A stretch of 64,000 bases of DNA from Alicyclobacillus fastidiosus (GCF_026651875.1 NZ_CP104067.1:5570501-5634500); one strand, 5' to 3'. Shown: positions 5,341 through 13,859, counted from the first letter of the stretch. Numbers and translations: made by a program. The notes: a model not told the origin generated them from the letters alone.

Positions 5341-8304
5341 TTATTGCCAATTGATTGTAGATACTGTGTCACCAGCGTCTGCAGTAGGTGCAGAACCGTT
5401 GATGTCAATCGTCGTCGTACCACTGGATGGGTAGCTAACAACAGCCGTCGCTTGGTAGCTACTTGTTGACGGGCTGGTTTGCAACGACAGGGTTGCCGGT
5501 GAACCACCATCTGTACCGTAGTAGTTAACACCGCCGTTTTGCAAGGTAAGTTGAACTTTACCGTTTGCGTCAGTGTAAACCGTTAGGCCACTCGTGCTAC
5601 CCCAAGATACAACACCTGGTAGTACAACACTGTTGTAGGCTGTAGCTTCCGGTGTAGTCACGGCGTACAACGGAATCGGAGTAGGCTCCGTGGTGTTATT
5701 TGTGCCAAACGTCTGGCTCAATGATGTACCATTAACGGCCGTGATCCAGAGGTTAGTGTTTGCTGTTGCACCAGCCTGACCAGTAACTACGGAGACAGGC
5801 GCATCCACAACTGGATTGCCGTTAGCGTCTTCAACTGTGAGCGTTACGTTTTCACCCGTGCCATTCACAGGAGACGCAAGGGATGGGCTGGCTGCAAGTT
5901 TCGCAGCACCACCTGGAATGAACTGCGGCTTAGCCGTTGCGGATACACTGCCGATAGCAGCAGTCACAGTCGGAGTCTCGGTGGATTCATCGCCAACACT
6001 GAAGTTCAGGCCAGAAACCAAACGATGACCCGTGGTCAGAACATTACCTTCATCGGACGGAAGCGCAAATGTGCCCTTTGTGAATGTAGGTTCTGCAGTT
6101 ACACCTGCCGGAAGTTCCGAAGCACCACCCGTACCACTTGTCGTGCTCAAGGTCGTGCTGGTAGCACCAGTCGACGTATTTACAGAGTAGTATCCAATGG
6201 TTGTTCCATTGACGGATACTTGGAAGTAGTCCGTGTCAGCTTGCGCACCAGCTGGTGTGTAGCCCGTAACAGTTGCATTAACAGCCGTTACTTTGTTTGG
6301 AAGTCCCGGGTTCTCACCGTCGAGATAGACACCGTCAACAGCATCGATGAACGAGCTGCCACCAGAGGACAATTGGTACGTTACAGTACCAGATGTGTTG
6401 TCCGCCAAGTAATCTTGTGCACTACCGTCGAATGCCCCAACTTCAATGTTATTGAGACCATTGGTGACATAATCGCTACTGTTTTCAACAGTAGAAGGAT
6501 ACTCTACGTTACTCAGTGAAGTGGTCGGTGCATTACTGTTGTTCACGTATGCCGTAACTAACTGTCCATTAGCTGCCACACCGACATTTGCCACAGATGT
6601 GGTTGAACCCGTGTAGTTCACATAAATGGAACCAATCGAGTCTCCGCTGTTGCCAACTTCACTATTTTGAATTACATAGACGTTGTATTGGTCGTCATCA
6701 CCAATCGTTGAGTCATTCGCCGTAAACGAGAACTGACCGTTTGCATTGGTGGTTACGATTTGGCCGAAAGGCGAACCAGTCGAGCTGACCTCAGATCCAC
6801 TAGCTGGCGTAGCGTTCGGAAAATCTGTAGCAGTGCTGCCACTTACATATTTACCTTTGCCGCCGACACTCGTAATGAGCAATGTTGCGTTCGGCACTGG
6901 GTTACCCAGAACATCTTCAGCAGTTGCCGTTACCGTAACATTAGAACTAGCTGACGCCGTGTAAGGGGATCCGACTGTGCCGCTACCACCGGTTACACCA
7001 GATGCACCCAATGTAGAATTCAACTGAGTTGCAACACCGGAATCACCCCAGCCGACGTACGTTGTAAGACCTGTCTGACCAGATGGTGTAGCAGTAATCG
7101 TAGCCGTGTCAGCTTCGTTGCTGTTAACCCAAATTGTCGCTTGACCCTGTGAGTTCGTTGCAACAGTTTGTGGCGAGGTAAGTTCCGTTCCAGCGCTATT
7201 AGCCAAGAAAGCATCGCCATGAACGCTAGAAATGCTGAAGTTAACATTTACGTTCGCTTGAGGTTCCCCGTTCAAGAGCGGCAAAGTTACAGTTACTGGA
7301 ACCAAACCAGTTGTTTCATTGCTCAAGCTAGACACAGGAACCTGATACGCATCAGACGAGTCTGCAGCATAAGGAGAAATTGCGGCTGTATTAGCGGTCA
7401 CAAATTCAGCATAGACCTTTGAATCGGTAACTTGAGTACCGTTAACCGTGTACGGAGCGGCAAATTGGAACGTGTAAGATGCAGCAACACCGCTTGGTAC
7501 GCTAATCGTTGCCACAGCTTCGCCGGCAGCATTTGTAGCAACCTGGAAGCTATAGCCACCGGTAATCGCTGTCGGATTTGCGTTAATCCCGTTAACAGTC
7601 ACAGTTGGCTCTTGGCTGCCCCAAACTGACAGTGTCGTGTTTACGCCAGCAACTGGGTTACCATTTGCATCGGTTAAGTTCGCACTAACCGTCAAATCCG
7701 AACCATAGGAAACAGCTGGGGATGCTGCTGCGCCCGTACCACTGTTAGCACCGCCAATGGTAATTGGACCAATCGAGCCAGTTCCGTTAGTGGAACCAAC
7801 GATCTTCAAGCCAGTTTGGCCGGAGAAGGAACCGTTAACGCCAAGAGCGGTCAAGACGTTGTTGATGTAGTAAACAGGCATGTAGGTCGTAGCTTGTGCC
7901 TTCGCGCCACCAGCTGGGTCCTTAGCAACCTGCGTGTTGAACTTCTTAACAACCGTGCCGTTAACCGTAACGGTCGTGTTACCCGTGCCAACGCCGCCAG
8001 CAACTGCTGCTGGGGTTACGCCATTAGCCGTGATAGCAAAGGTGTGGGTTGTGCCATCCCAAGTAGCCGTGTAGCCAATCTTAGCCAAAGCTTGTTCGAA
8101 GTAGTAGACAGGGAAGAAACCAGTTGTGTTACCGGAATCCTTGCCCGTCATTTCGTAAGGGTTAGAAAGAACAGAACCGTTAACTACGATAGGTAGTTGG
8201 CCGGCCTTGGTTAGACCTGATGTTGTTGTTGCTGCAAATGCCATCGGCGAAACTGAGCCGAGTACAACTGCTGCTGCAGCAATACCTGTAAGCGCACGTT
8301 TCAA
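5341..8304 (-). CDS. Large secreted S-layer-like/surface protein with Ig-like repeats
   Basis: 987 residues from a TTG at 8304, chosen because GGGAGGAG lies eight bases upstream and the signal peptide then starts at residue 1 (MKRALTGIAA, hydrophobic core, cleavage after AFA at about 24). Residues 25-190 contain two copper-amine-oxidase-N-like/stalk modules (FFPVYYFEQALAKIGYTATWDG and a second MPVYYINNVLTALG copy). The rest is Thr/Ser/Asn/Gly-rich, with at least three invasin/Big-1-like Ig modules marked by LTDANGNPVAGV, AEDVLGNPVPNA and VEDANGNPVVDA. No SLH domain, LPXTG anchor or cysteines were seen. The strong promoter, long leader and strong terminator suit an abundant envelope protein. 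Likely the S-layer subunit or a major surface protein; the exact role is inferred. Confidence 0.7.
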   Translation of the reverse strand: MKRALTGIAAAAVVLGSVSPMAFAATTTSGLTKAGQLPIVVNGSVLSNPYEMTGKDSGNTTGFFPVYYFEQALAKIGYTATWDGTTHTFAITANGVTPAAVAGGVGTGNTTVTVNGTVVKKFNTQVAKDPAGGAKAQATTYMPVYYINNVLTALGVNGSFSGQTGLKIVGSTNGTGSIGPITIGGANSGTGAAASPAVSYGSDLTVSANLTDANGNPVAGVNTTLSVWGSQEPTVTVNGINANPTAITGGYSFQVATNAAGEAVATISVPSGVAASYTFQFAAPYTVNGTQVTDSKVYAEFVTANTAAISPYAADSSDAYQVPVSSLSNETTGLVPVTVTLPLLNGEPQANVNVNFSISSVHGDAFLANSAGTELTSPQTVATNSQGQATIWVNSNEADTATITATPSGQTGLTTYVGWGDSGVATQLNSTLGASGVTGGSGTVGSPYTASASSNVTVTATAEDVLGNPVPNATLLITSVGGKGKYVSGSTATDFPNATPASGSEVSSTGSPFGQIVTTNANGQFSFTANDSTIGDDDQYNVYVIQNSEVGNSGDSIGSIYVNYTGSTTSVANVGVAANGQLVTAYVNNSNAPTTSLSNVEYPSTVENSSDYVTNGLNNIEVGAFDGSAQDYLADNTSGTVTYQLSSGGSSFIDAVDGVYLDGENPGLPNKVTAVNATVTGYTPAGAQADTDYFQVSVNGTTIGYYSVNTSTGATSTTLSTTSGTGGASELPAGVTAEPTFTKGTFALPSDEGNVLTTGHRLVSGLNFSVGDESTETPTVTAAIGSVSATAKPQFIPGGAAKLAASPSLASPVNGTGENVTLTVEDANGNPVVDAPVSVVTGQAGATANTNLWITAVNGTSLSQTFGTNNTTEPTPIPLYAVTTPEATAYNSVVLPGVVSWGSTSGLTVYTDANGKVQLTLQNGGVNYYGTDGGSPATLSLQTSPSTSSYQATAVVSYPSSGTTTIDINGSAPTADAGDTVSTINWQ

Positions 8305-8670
8305 GAGTATTTCTCCTCCCATAATCGACAAGTGAGATGAGTACTGAAAGTTGGTGACGAGGTCACCTTGCAGTTTGGCCTTCGTCACTGTCCCCACGAG
8401 TCCATGACGATGAATCAGTTTGTTGACGCTATCGCAAGCATCCGTTCCATGCGAAAGTCGCCAAACGCCCTCATTCGGTCGGCAATCCCGACACGTAGGA
8501 AGACATCCCTCCCTTCAGTGCATTTGCACCGAATTGTCGCCTATCTCGTTTATTACGCCATAGGCTTACGTTCTCCTGCTAACCCACTCGAATTTCGCCA
8601 CGAATTTGGTCGAAAATCTTCAACTCGGCAGATTAGAAGATTATGTATCCAAGACAATGCCTCGTGCCGC
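8305..8670 (-). promoter_or_regulatory. Long 5' leader of the S-layer-like mRNA
   Basis: With the promoter at 8671-8699, transcription should start near 8664, giving about 360 nt of untranslated leader before the TTG at 8304. No open frame with a good ribosome binding site is evident in it. Long stabilising leaders are known for S-layer mRNAs; its function here is inferred. Confidence 0.5.
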
Positions 8671-8699
8671 ATTATACGCTTTCTTTTTTTTTGCGTAAA
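8671..8699 (-). promoter_or_regulatory. Sigma-A promoter of the S-layer-like gene
   Basis: Minus strand: -35 box TTTACG (8694-8699), a 17-bp spacer containing an A run, and a perfect -10 box TATAAT (8671-8676). Confidence 0.75.
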
Positions 8700-9040
8700 G
8701 CGAAATAATAGTTTTCAGCCCAAAATTTTCTGAGAGACATAGCGAAACAATCTAATAACTATGCACATCTCAGAATTTAAGACCGACGACTTGCCGACAT
8801 TCTTCGCGACATCGCCTGTCTTGTTGGGCTGAGCCCTATAGAGCGCACTGTTCTGAATCGATACATGTTGTAGCCGATTTCCTAAAATACAAGCTATCAT
8901 GCCTCGACTCCATTTTATAGACGATATGAAGTTGAGGGATGTTACACTTGGTTGCAAACTTTTTTTGACACGACGTGTCTCCACTATGTACAGTCGTTCT
9001 AACAATCACCTGCTTGGCAAGTGAGGAAGTGTTTTACCGA
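8700..9040 (+). promoter_or_regulatory. Intergenic region upstream of the YigZ-like gene
   Basis: No gene is evident. Close to the downstream gene, TTGACA (8965-8970) overlaps a 13-bp palindrome, GACACG-A-CGTGTC (8967-8979). TACAGT (8989-8994), 18 bp further on, is a possible -10 box. This could be a repressible promoter. The remainder shows nothing I recognise. Confidence 0.35.
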
Positions 9041-9709
9041 ATGAAGTTTACTACACCAGAATCAGAATTCACACTGGAAACTGTTGAGAAGAAGTCCAGA
9101 TTTATTGCTACGGTCGTGCCGATATCGGGGGTTGACGACGCGGAACAAGCTCTCCTAGACATTCGCGAGCAGCACAAGAGCGCCAATCACAACTGTTTCG
9201 CGTATCGGGTTGGGCTTGGCGTTCCGGTTGAGCGATTCTCCGATGACGGGGAGCCCAGTGGGACCGCAGGACGTCCGATTCTCGAGGTCATTCGGAGGCG
9301 CACAATCGACAATGTCCTCGTTGTGGTGACGCGCTATTTTGGCGGCATCCTGCTCGGGGCCAGCGGCCTCGTTCGCGCGTATGCCGATGCGGCAAGTCAA
9401 GGATTGTCCGCTGCTGCGATGCTTGAGTGCGACGTGATGAACACGCTTCAGGTCACGTGCGATTACGGCGTGTATGGGAAGTTGGAATACGTGTTAGGGC
9501 AGAGTGGCATTGCGATGTACGAGAAGGCATTTTCGGACGTGGTTTCGTTTGACATCGTGGTACCCGAGGTGGATGTGGAGGATCGTCTGGCGGCTCTGTC
9601 GGAATGGACCAACGGGCAGGCGACAGTCAAGGTACTTCCGGGCGAATATATCGGAGTCACACAGGACGGGAGTTTGGTACGTGGTTTCTGGCCAACGGAG
9701 AATACCTGA
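9041..9709 (+). CDS. yigZ: YigZ/IMPACT family protein
   Basis: 222 residues from an ATG at 9041 with GAGGAAG upstream. The N-terminal UPF0029/IMPACT domain is clear: VEKKSRFIATVVPI, then HNCFAYRVG, FSDDGEPSGTAGRPILEVI and VTRYFGGILLGASGLVRAYADAA. A ferredoxin-like C-terminal domain follows (about 145-215). Family members bind nucleic acid or ribosomes and are related to eukaryotic IMPACT, but the bacterial function is not settled. It stands alone, convergent with the minus-strand ComK-like gene (24 bp between stops). Confidence 0.9.
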   Translation: MKFTTPESEFTLETVEKKSRFIATVVPISGVDDAEQALLDIREQHKSANHNCFAYRVGLGVPVERFSDDGEPSGTAGRPILEVIRRRTIDNVLVVVTRYFGGILLGASGLVRAYADAASQGLSAAAMLECDVMNTLQVTCDYGVYGKLEYVLGQSGIAMYEKAFSDVVSFDIVVPEVDVEDRLAALSEWTNGQATVKVLPGEYIGVTQDGSLVRGFWPTENT

Positions 9710-9733
9710 GGCCAAACTCCCGCTGCGGGTTGG

Positions 9734-10303
9734 TCACATTCGCACAGAACCGCAAGTCTGCTGGTGCTGTACGAGGATAGAGAACGTACCCGCGTCACGC
9801 ATTCGACGCTGCGCGCTTTGTTTGGCCATCAGGATGTCGAACGTGAAGGGATGGTGCGTGTGGAGATGGCACGTTTCGTCGCTCACCGGCCTTAGGTGCT
9901 GGATGGCGTCCAGGCGAAAGTACCCCACCGCACCATCGTTTCGCGTATGCGGATTGCGCACCTTGAGGGCCGGATAGACGGTTTGCGTGTGCGGATTGAT
10001 GAACGGAACATACTGGGACCGACCGAGCGCGTCCTCGTACGCGCGACGCAGGTCTTGTGTCTGCAAGAATACGGCCTTTGCCGCTCTCTGGTAGAGGTTC
10101 ATCGACTTCCACGGTACATACCATTGAGTTCCATCCTCCAGAACGACCAGGCTTGCGTTGCCGTTTAGGTAGACCGGGATCCAAAGGCTTACCCGCGAAA
10201 TCCACTCTCTCACCGGAGGCACTCGCCTCGTCGAATGGTGGACGACAGCATTCGGCACAGGATGCGCAGTTTTTTCCTCGACAAATAACGACCCCTCTGT
10301 CAC
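9734..10303 (-). CDS. ComK-like competence transcription factor
   Basis: 189 residues from a GTG at 10303 (AAGGAG upstream). The best match I can make by eye is ComK. The block LRRAYEDALGRSQYVPFINPH followed by TQTVYPAL and GAVGYFRLDAIQHL lines up with the ComK core (GRKAGTYEVTKISHKPPIMV, then DPSNQIFLFPTL and WISHVHVKEF). A preceding strand, ASLVVLEDGTQWYVP, fits ComK's N-terminal beta region. ComK activates DNA-uptake genes by binding AAAA-N5-TTTT boxes. A near-match GAAA-GTCGA-TTTT lies in the upstream region, suggesting autoregulation. The gene is divergent from a sigma factor. The family call rests on motif resemblance, so it is probable but not certain. Confidence 0.62.
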   Translation of the reverse strand: MTEGSLFVEEKTAHPVPNAVVHHSTRRVPPVREWISRVSLWIPVYLNGNASLVVLEDGTQWYVPWKSMNLYQRAAKAVFLQTQDLRRAYEDALGRSQYVPFINPHTQTVYPALKVRNPHTRNDGAVGYFRLDAIQHLRPVSDETCHLHTHHPFTFDILMAKQSAQRRMRDAGTFSILVQHQQTCGSVRM

Positions 10304-10544
10304 GACACGTTCAACTCCTTATGTATTCATATATTTTGTATATATATCATCCATTATACAAATTAACTGATAATTTGTAATCTGTATCACATGATTTGAA
10401 AGTCGATTTTTAGTATTAATTGTCTAGTCTTAGTGGCATGTCACTTAAGTTAAACGCTAAATCACGTTGGTAATTACCGTAAATAATAACCGAGACCTAG
10501 GTCTCTCTCTATTCACTACCTCGTGGTACCGAAGGTGTCGCGCT
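10304..10544. promoter_or_regulatory. Divergent promoter region between the ComK-like and sigma-factor genes
   Basis: A very AT-rich stretch. It contains a perfect inverted repeat, ACAAATTA (10358-10365) and TAATTTGT (10371-10378), with a 5-bp spacer. It also has a ComK-box-like GAAA-N5-TTTT (10398-10410). Both could be regulatory for either gene. Confidence 0.4.
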
Positions 10545-11222
10545 ATGCTCAAGGCGCGCGTAATCCCTGTGGGCCGGCCCGCCAAAGAGGGCTGTCAGGT
10601 GGAACCTCAGATAGATACGTTAGAACGGATAGTTATGCAGGCGCAAATGTGTGATTGCGCAGCCTGCCTTCGACTCATCCATCAGTTTCAAGGCCTACTC
10701 TGTGCTGTAGCGCGGAAATATCAGTCGACCTGTGGATACGAAGAGGTGTATCAAGAGGCGTGCGCGGCTTTCCTCACCGCCATCCAGTCCTATCGCCCGG
10801 ACCGCGGACCGTTTGTCGCCTACGCCGCCAGCAAGGTCAGAGGAGATGTGCGGACGGCGATGCGCAGGTTGTGGAGAGTGGCGGACCGATGGAGTCATAT
10901 CCACGCCTTCGAGGGCGAGGATGACGAAAGGGCGTTTGACCGGGTATTGGCGGGATCGAACGCGGATGCTGTGGGTACAACAGTGTTTCCGGACGCCACC
11001 TGGACGACGTCCTCGGCACTGAACGAGATGATCACAAGAGCTCGCCTCAGCCAGCGTGAAGGCGACTGGTTACATTCGTTCCTCGCCGGCTGGCCGCCGG
11101 AGGCGATGGCCGAGGCGTATGACGTGAGCGCCGAGACCGTCAAGACGTGGCGCAAGCGTGCCCTGTCGAAGCTGCGAAGAGCCGCGGCGCAGATGGACGT
11201 GGACTTCCGAGACTTCGTGTGA
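10545..11222 (+). CDS. RNA polymerase sigma-70 family factor
   Basis: 225 residues from an ATG at 10545 (GAAGGTG upstream). An open frame reaches back to 10467, so the start is uncertain. Region 2 is visible as LLCAVARKYQ...YEEVYQEACAAFLTAIQSYRPDRGPFVAYAASKVRGDVRTAMRR, and region 4 as LSQREGDWLHSFL...EAMAEAYDVSAETVKTWRKRALSKLRR. Regions 1 and 3 are absent or short, so this is an alternative (ECF-like/SigH-like) factor. No anti-sigma gene follows. The divergent ComK-like gene suggests a joint role in a competence or stress switch, as for ComK with SigH in staphylococci; that link is inference. Confidence 0.8.
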   Translation: MLKARVIPVGRPAKEGCQVEPQIDTLERIVMQAQMCDCAACLRLIHQFQGLLCAVARKYQSTCGYEEVYQEACAAFLTAIQSYRPDRGPFVAYAASKVRGDVRTAMRRLWRVADRWSHIHAFEGEDDERAFDRVLAGSNADAVGTTVFPDATWTTSSALNEMITRARLSQREGDWLHSFLAGWPPEAMAEAYDVSAETVKTWRKRALSKLRRAAAQMDVDFRDFV

Positions 11223-11290
11223 CCTCACGTGCTCAAGCAGGGCGTACGGAGGAGTGCTAGACTTCGCTCTCGACATCCTAATGCGTCTGG

Positions 11291-11674
11291 TCACATAGAT
11301 TTGCGCACCGCAAGCGTGGCGGCCTTTGGATTTAAGGTGAGATTCAAGTCGTGATCGATAAAGAAGCGCAGGCCAAAGAGTGCCTGTTCTTGGAGAGCCG
11401 GATGGACAATACACGGAACGTCTCGGTAGATGTGCTTCCACATGCGGATGGAACAGCGCGATCGATACGCCTGTACCGTGCCACCCACGGCACTGATTTC
11501 AATCGGGCCAAGGTTCGGTAACTTGAGTATGGATGCAACCTTTGCGTTCAACGTGGGTTCGAATGCCCCGGTGTCGAGAATGACGTTGCGGACTCGTCGA
11601 CCGTTGATGATCGGTGCAAAGTAGAATGCGTCGACACGGATGCTGCCATGGTAAAGTGCGATGAGCTTACTCAA
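11291..11674 (-). CDS. Retropepsin-like (clan AA) aspartic protease, single domain
   Basis: 127 residues. The catalytic signature is ILDTGAFEPTLN (about 32-43), the D-T-G-A/S motif of retroviral-type proteases. A downstream hydrophobic-Gly flap region (ISAVGGTVQAYRS) and a final LFGLRFFIDHDLNLTLNP block match the 'LLG.dfL...' strand of bacterial retropepsin-like proteins. No signal peptide or membrane anchor is present, so a cytoplasmic homodimer is expected. No substrate or partner gene is evident beside it. It is convergent with the sigma-factor gene. Family assignment is good; biological role unknown. Confidence 0.72.
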   Translation of the reverse strand: MSKLIALYHGSIRVDAFYFAPIINGRRVRNVILDTGAFEPTLNAKVASILKLPNLGPIEISAVGGTVQAYRSRCSIRMWKHIYRDVPCIVHPALQEQALFGLRFFIDHDLNLTLNPKAATLAVRKSM

Positions 11675-11984
11675 GTTGAGTCCTCCCAGTAGGCATCAAA
11701 TGTAGGCCTGTCTCGTAGCAGCAGGATATGTACGAGGTGCTCCTGAAGGCACGGCGTTGTTGCTACAGGTCGTGGCGTGTGGGCAGGCGTTTGCGCCCGG
11801 TAATCGGAGGACGTCTACGCGGCTCAGACAAAGTTTTATCCCAAGCGTCCCGAACGTCATAGAACCCCCATTCTACCAAGCTTATAATGAGGGCAAGACA
11901 TCCTCGCTCGCGCGTAAGATGCGAGTTTGTCACCGCCCTCGCAACGTTTTCGCGAAACCGCCGCCGAGGAAGGAGGTGTACTTC
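11675..11984. other. Intergenic region before the repeat protein, no confident gene
   Basis: About 310 bp between the divergent retropepsin-like and repeat-protein genes. The plus-strand frame of the repeat protein stays open back to 11757, but that extension lacks a ribosome binding site. I see no clear promoter or structure. Confidence 0.4.
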
Positions 11985-12740
11985 GTGTTAGAGTTGATTG
12001 AACATTTGGTCAACGAGGTTCGAGAGATCAAAGAGGCAATGGTCCGAAGAGAAGATATTGCTGACATGGTCCGGCAGAGAGACATCGCCGACATGGTCAG
12101 GCAGAAAGACATCGCCGACATGGTCAGGCAAAAGGATATCGCTGACATGGTCAGGCAGAGGGACATCGCTGACATGGTCAGGCAGAGGGACATCGCTGAC
12201 GTGGTCAGGCAGAAGGATATCGCTGACGTGGTCAGGCAGAAAGACATCGCCGACATGGTCAGGCAGAAGGATATCGCCGACATGGTCAGGCAGAAGGATA
12301 TCGCCGACGTGGTCAGGCAGAAAGACATCGCTGACGTGGTCAGACAGAAGGATATCGCTGATGTGGTTAGGCAGAAGGATATCGCTGACATGGTCAGGCA
12401 GAAGGACATCGCTGACATGGTCAGGCAGCAAGATGTGGCTGACGTGGTCAGACAGAAAGACATCGCTGACATGGTCAGGCAGAGGGACATCGCTGACGTG
12501 GTCAGGCAAGAAGATCTTTCTGGCGTGACGCGCCAACAGGATTTGGACGAGCTGAGGCAGATTTATCGCGCCCTGCTAGAAGGACAGGAAGTGCTTTCGG
12601 CGCAGAGCGACGCCTTGGGGAGAGATATGTCGGAAGTAAAATTGACGTTGTCTAAGCACACGGACATCCTCGAGGACCTTTCCGTGAAAATGATCGAGCA
12701 CAGTGCACAGATTCGCAAATTGACTCGGCAACACCTGTGA
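11985..12740 (+). CDS. Nonapeptide-repeat protein (18 copies of D-I-A-D-M/V-V-R-Q-x)
   Basis: 251 residues from a GTG at 11985 with a strong AAGGAGGTG upstream. An 18-residue N-terminal helix (LELIEHLVNEVREIKEA) leads into 18 tandem nine-residue units, [K/R/E/Q]DIAD[M/V]VRQ; the last is degenerate (EDLSGVTRQ). An 80-residue C-terminal region with heptad-like hydrophobics follows (LYRALLEGQEVL-type through LSKHTDILEDLSVKMIEHSAQIRKL). The whole protein should be helical and elongated, probably an oligomeric coiled coil. The nine-residue period is not a canonical heptad. No signal peptide was seen. Resemblance to phage-fibre or structural filaments is possible, but no function can be assigned. 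Confidence 0.75.
   Translation: MLELIEHLVNEVREIKEAMVRREDIADMVRQRDIADMVRQKDIADMVRQKDIADMVRQRDIADMVRQRDIADVVRQKDIADVVRQKDIADMVRQKDIADMVRQKDIADVVRQKDIADVVRQKDIADVVRQKDIADMVRQKDIADMVRQQDVADVVRQKDIADMVRQRDIADVVRQEDLSGVTRQQDLDELRQIYRALLEGQEVLSAQSDALGRDMSEVKLTLSKHTDILEDLSVKMIEHSAQIRKLTRQHL
12051..12536 (+). repeat. Tandem 27-bp coding repeat, 18 units
   Basis: Eighteen 27-bp units encode the nonapeptides. Most differences between units are synonymous (GAC/GAT, ATC/ATT, GCC/GCT) or M/V and K/R swaps. The pattern of near-identical neighbouring units points to recent expansion by slippage or unequal recombination. Confidence 0.95.
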
Positions 12741-12814
12741 GCGTGTCGGCCATGACCCTTATGAAAAGAAATGGACCAACACCGATATGGCGCTGGTCCA
12801 CTTTGTGGTCTCCA

Positions 12815-13261
12815 TCATTCCGCGTCAACGATTGCAAACAAGATCTCGGCTTCCGCCACGTGTTTTCCGTCGACGTGGGCGGTGCCCTTTCCCTTGCCGA
12901 TGCGACCTTTCAGCCGTTCAATGGTCACTTCCAACTCGAGCTTGTCCCCAGGGCGCACCTGACCGCGAAAACGTGCGCCGTCAATGCCGGAGAGCAACGG
13001 GCGCTTCCCCTCGAAGTCCGACTGCGACAGGATGGCGACCCCGCCGAGTTGGGCCATCGCCTCGACGATGAGAACGCCTGGCATGATGTTGAAGTCGGGG
13101 TAGTGACCGGTGAAATGTGGTTCGTTGGTGGTCACCATTTTGTAGCCCTTGACCTTGATGCCAGGCTCGATGTCTGTGACCCTATCCACGAGCAAGAACG
13201 GGTAGCGGTGTGGAAGGATCTTGCGTATGTCCTCCACGTATAGTGGCAAGTTAAATTCCAA
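12815..13261 (-). CDS. fabZ: 3-hydroxyacyl-ACP dehydratase FabZ
   Basis: Dehydrates 3-hydroxyacyl-ACP in type II fatty acid synthesis. About 148 residues from a TTG at 13261; GGAG is eight bases upstream. A GTG at 13270 overlaps that ribosome binding site and is unlikely. Signatures: LPHRYPFLLVDRV, the catalytic-histidine segment HFTGHYPDFNIMPGVLIVEAMAQ, and GARFRGQVRPGD. Length is normal for the family. In Bacillus subtilis fabZ (ywpB) also lies just beyond flhO-flhP, so the neighbourhood is conserved. The gene is last in the minus-strand series behind pgsA. Confidence 0.95.
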   Translation of the reverse strand: MEFNLPLYVEDIRKILPHRYPFLLVDRVTDIEPGIKVKGYKMVTTNEPHFTGHYPDFNIMPGVLIVEAMAQLGGVAILSQSDFEGKRPLLSGIDGARFRGQVRPGDKLELEVTIERLKGRIGKGKGTAHVDGKHVAEAEILFAIVDAE

Positions 13262-13319
13262 ATTGGTCACTCCTAGTCTGTCGTGCGGTGTCCAAGACGC
13301 GTGGGTGCAAAAGCTTTGG

Positions 13320-13859
13320 TTAGTACACCCGGCGGCGAATCGTGATAATCTCCATCGACCTCACGTAGAGTACGGTCGTGATGTAGGAGAGCGCCACCGT
13401 GAACCAGAGGAACAGTTCACCCGCCATGTCGCTCGGCCACGCGAGAATGATGGAACAAATGCCAATATAGTAGCAAAGCGTCGTCATCTTGCCCCAGATG
13501 TTGGCCTTGGGCACAGCGCGTTTGCCCTGAAAATAGAAAAATGCGGCGCCGATGATCATCAGCACGTCTCGGAGGACCAAAAGACCAGCTTGGACCCACG
13601 GAACCCGATCAGAATCGATGAGTGTGAACAGCACGGCGACCATCATGAGTTTGTCGGCGAGTGGATCGAGCAACTGGCCAGCGTACGTCTCTAGTTTGTA
13701 GGTACGCGCGATGTAACCGTCCAGCACATCCGTCAGCCCGGCAAACAACAGCACAAATAACGCGAGAACTTTGTGAGGGCTTACCGTCGCATAGAACGCC
13801 CAAAGATAACAAGGAATCAATAAGAGCCTGAGCAGGGTCAACAAGTTCGGTAAGTTCAA
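13320..13859 (-). CDS. pgsA: CDP-alcohol phosphatidyltransferase (PgsA-like)
   Basis: Probably phosphatidylglycerophosphate synthase, transferring phosphatidyl from CDP-diacylglycerol to glycerol-3-phosphate in the membrane. 179 residues from a TTG at 13859 with GAGGGGG upstream; the resulting start (MNLPNLLTLLRLLLIP) matches PgsA proteins. The CDP-alcohol transferase motif D-x2-D-G-x2-A-R-x8-9-G-x3-D-x3-D is complete (DVLDGYIAR...GQLLDPLADK). About five transmembrane helices. It is an insertion relative to the flhP-fabZ order in B. subtilis. The substrate alcohol cannot be proved from sequence; a cardiolipin-type or inositol-type enzyme is a less likely alternative. Confidence 0.8.
   Translation of the reverse strand: MNLPNLLTLLRLLLIPCYLWAFYATVSPHKVLALFVLLFAGLTDVLDGYIARTYKLETYAGQLLDPLADKLMMVAVLFTLIDSDRVPWVQAGLLVLRDVLMIIGAAFFYFQGKRAVPKANIWGKMTTLCYYIGICSIILAWPSDMAGELFLWFTVALSYITTVLYVRSMEIITIRRRVY

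Noticed and set aside
11930..12536. Long open frames on both strands across the 27-bp repeats (about 176-186 codons)
   Set aside because: The repeat unit is a multiple of three and lacks stops in several frames, so these frames are by-products. They lack ribosome binding sites. The plus-strand frame from 11985 has AAGGAGGTG and sensible flanking helices.
12051..12536. CRISPR-like array
   Set aside because: Repeats are contiguous without unique spacers and encode a protein repeat.
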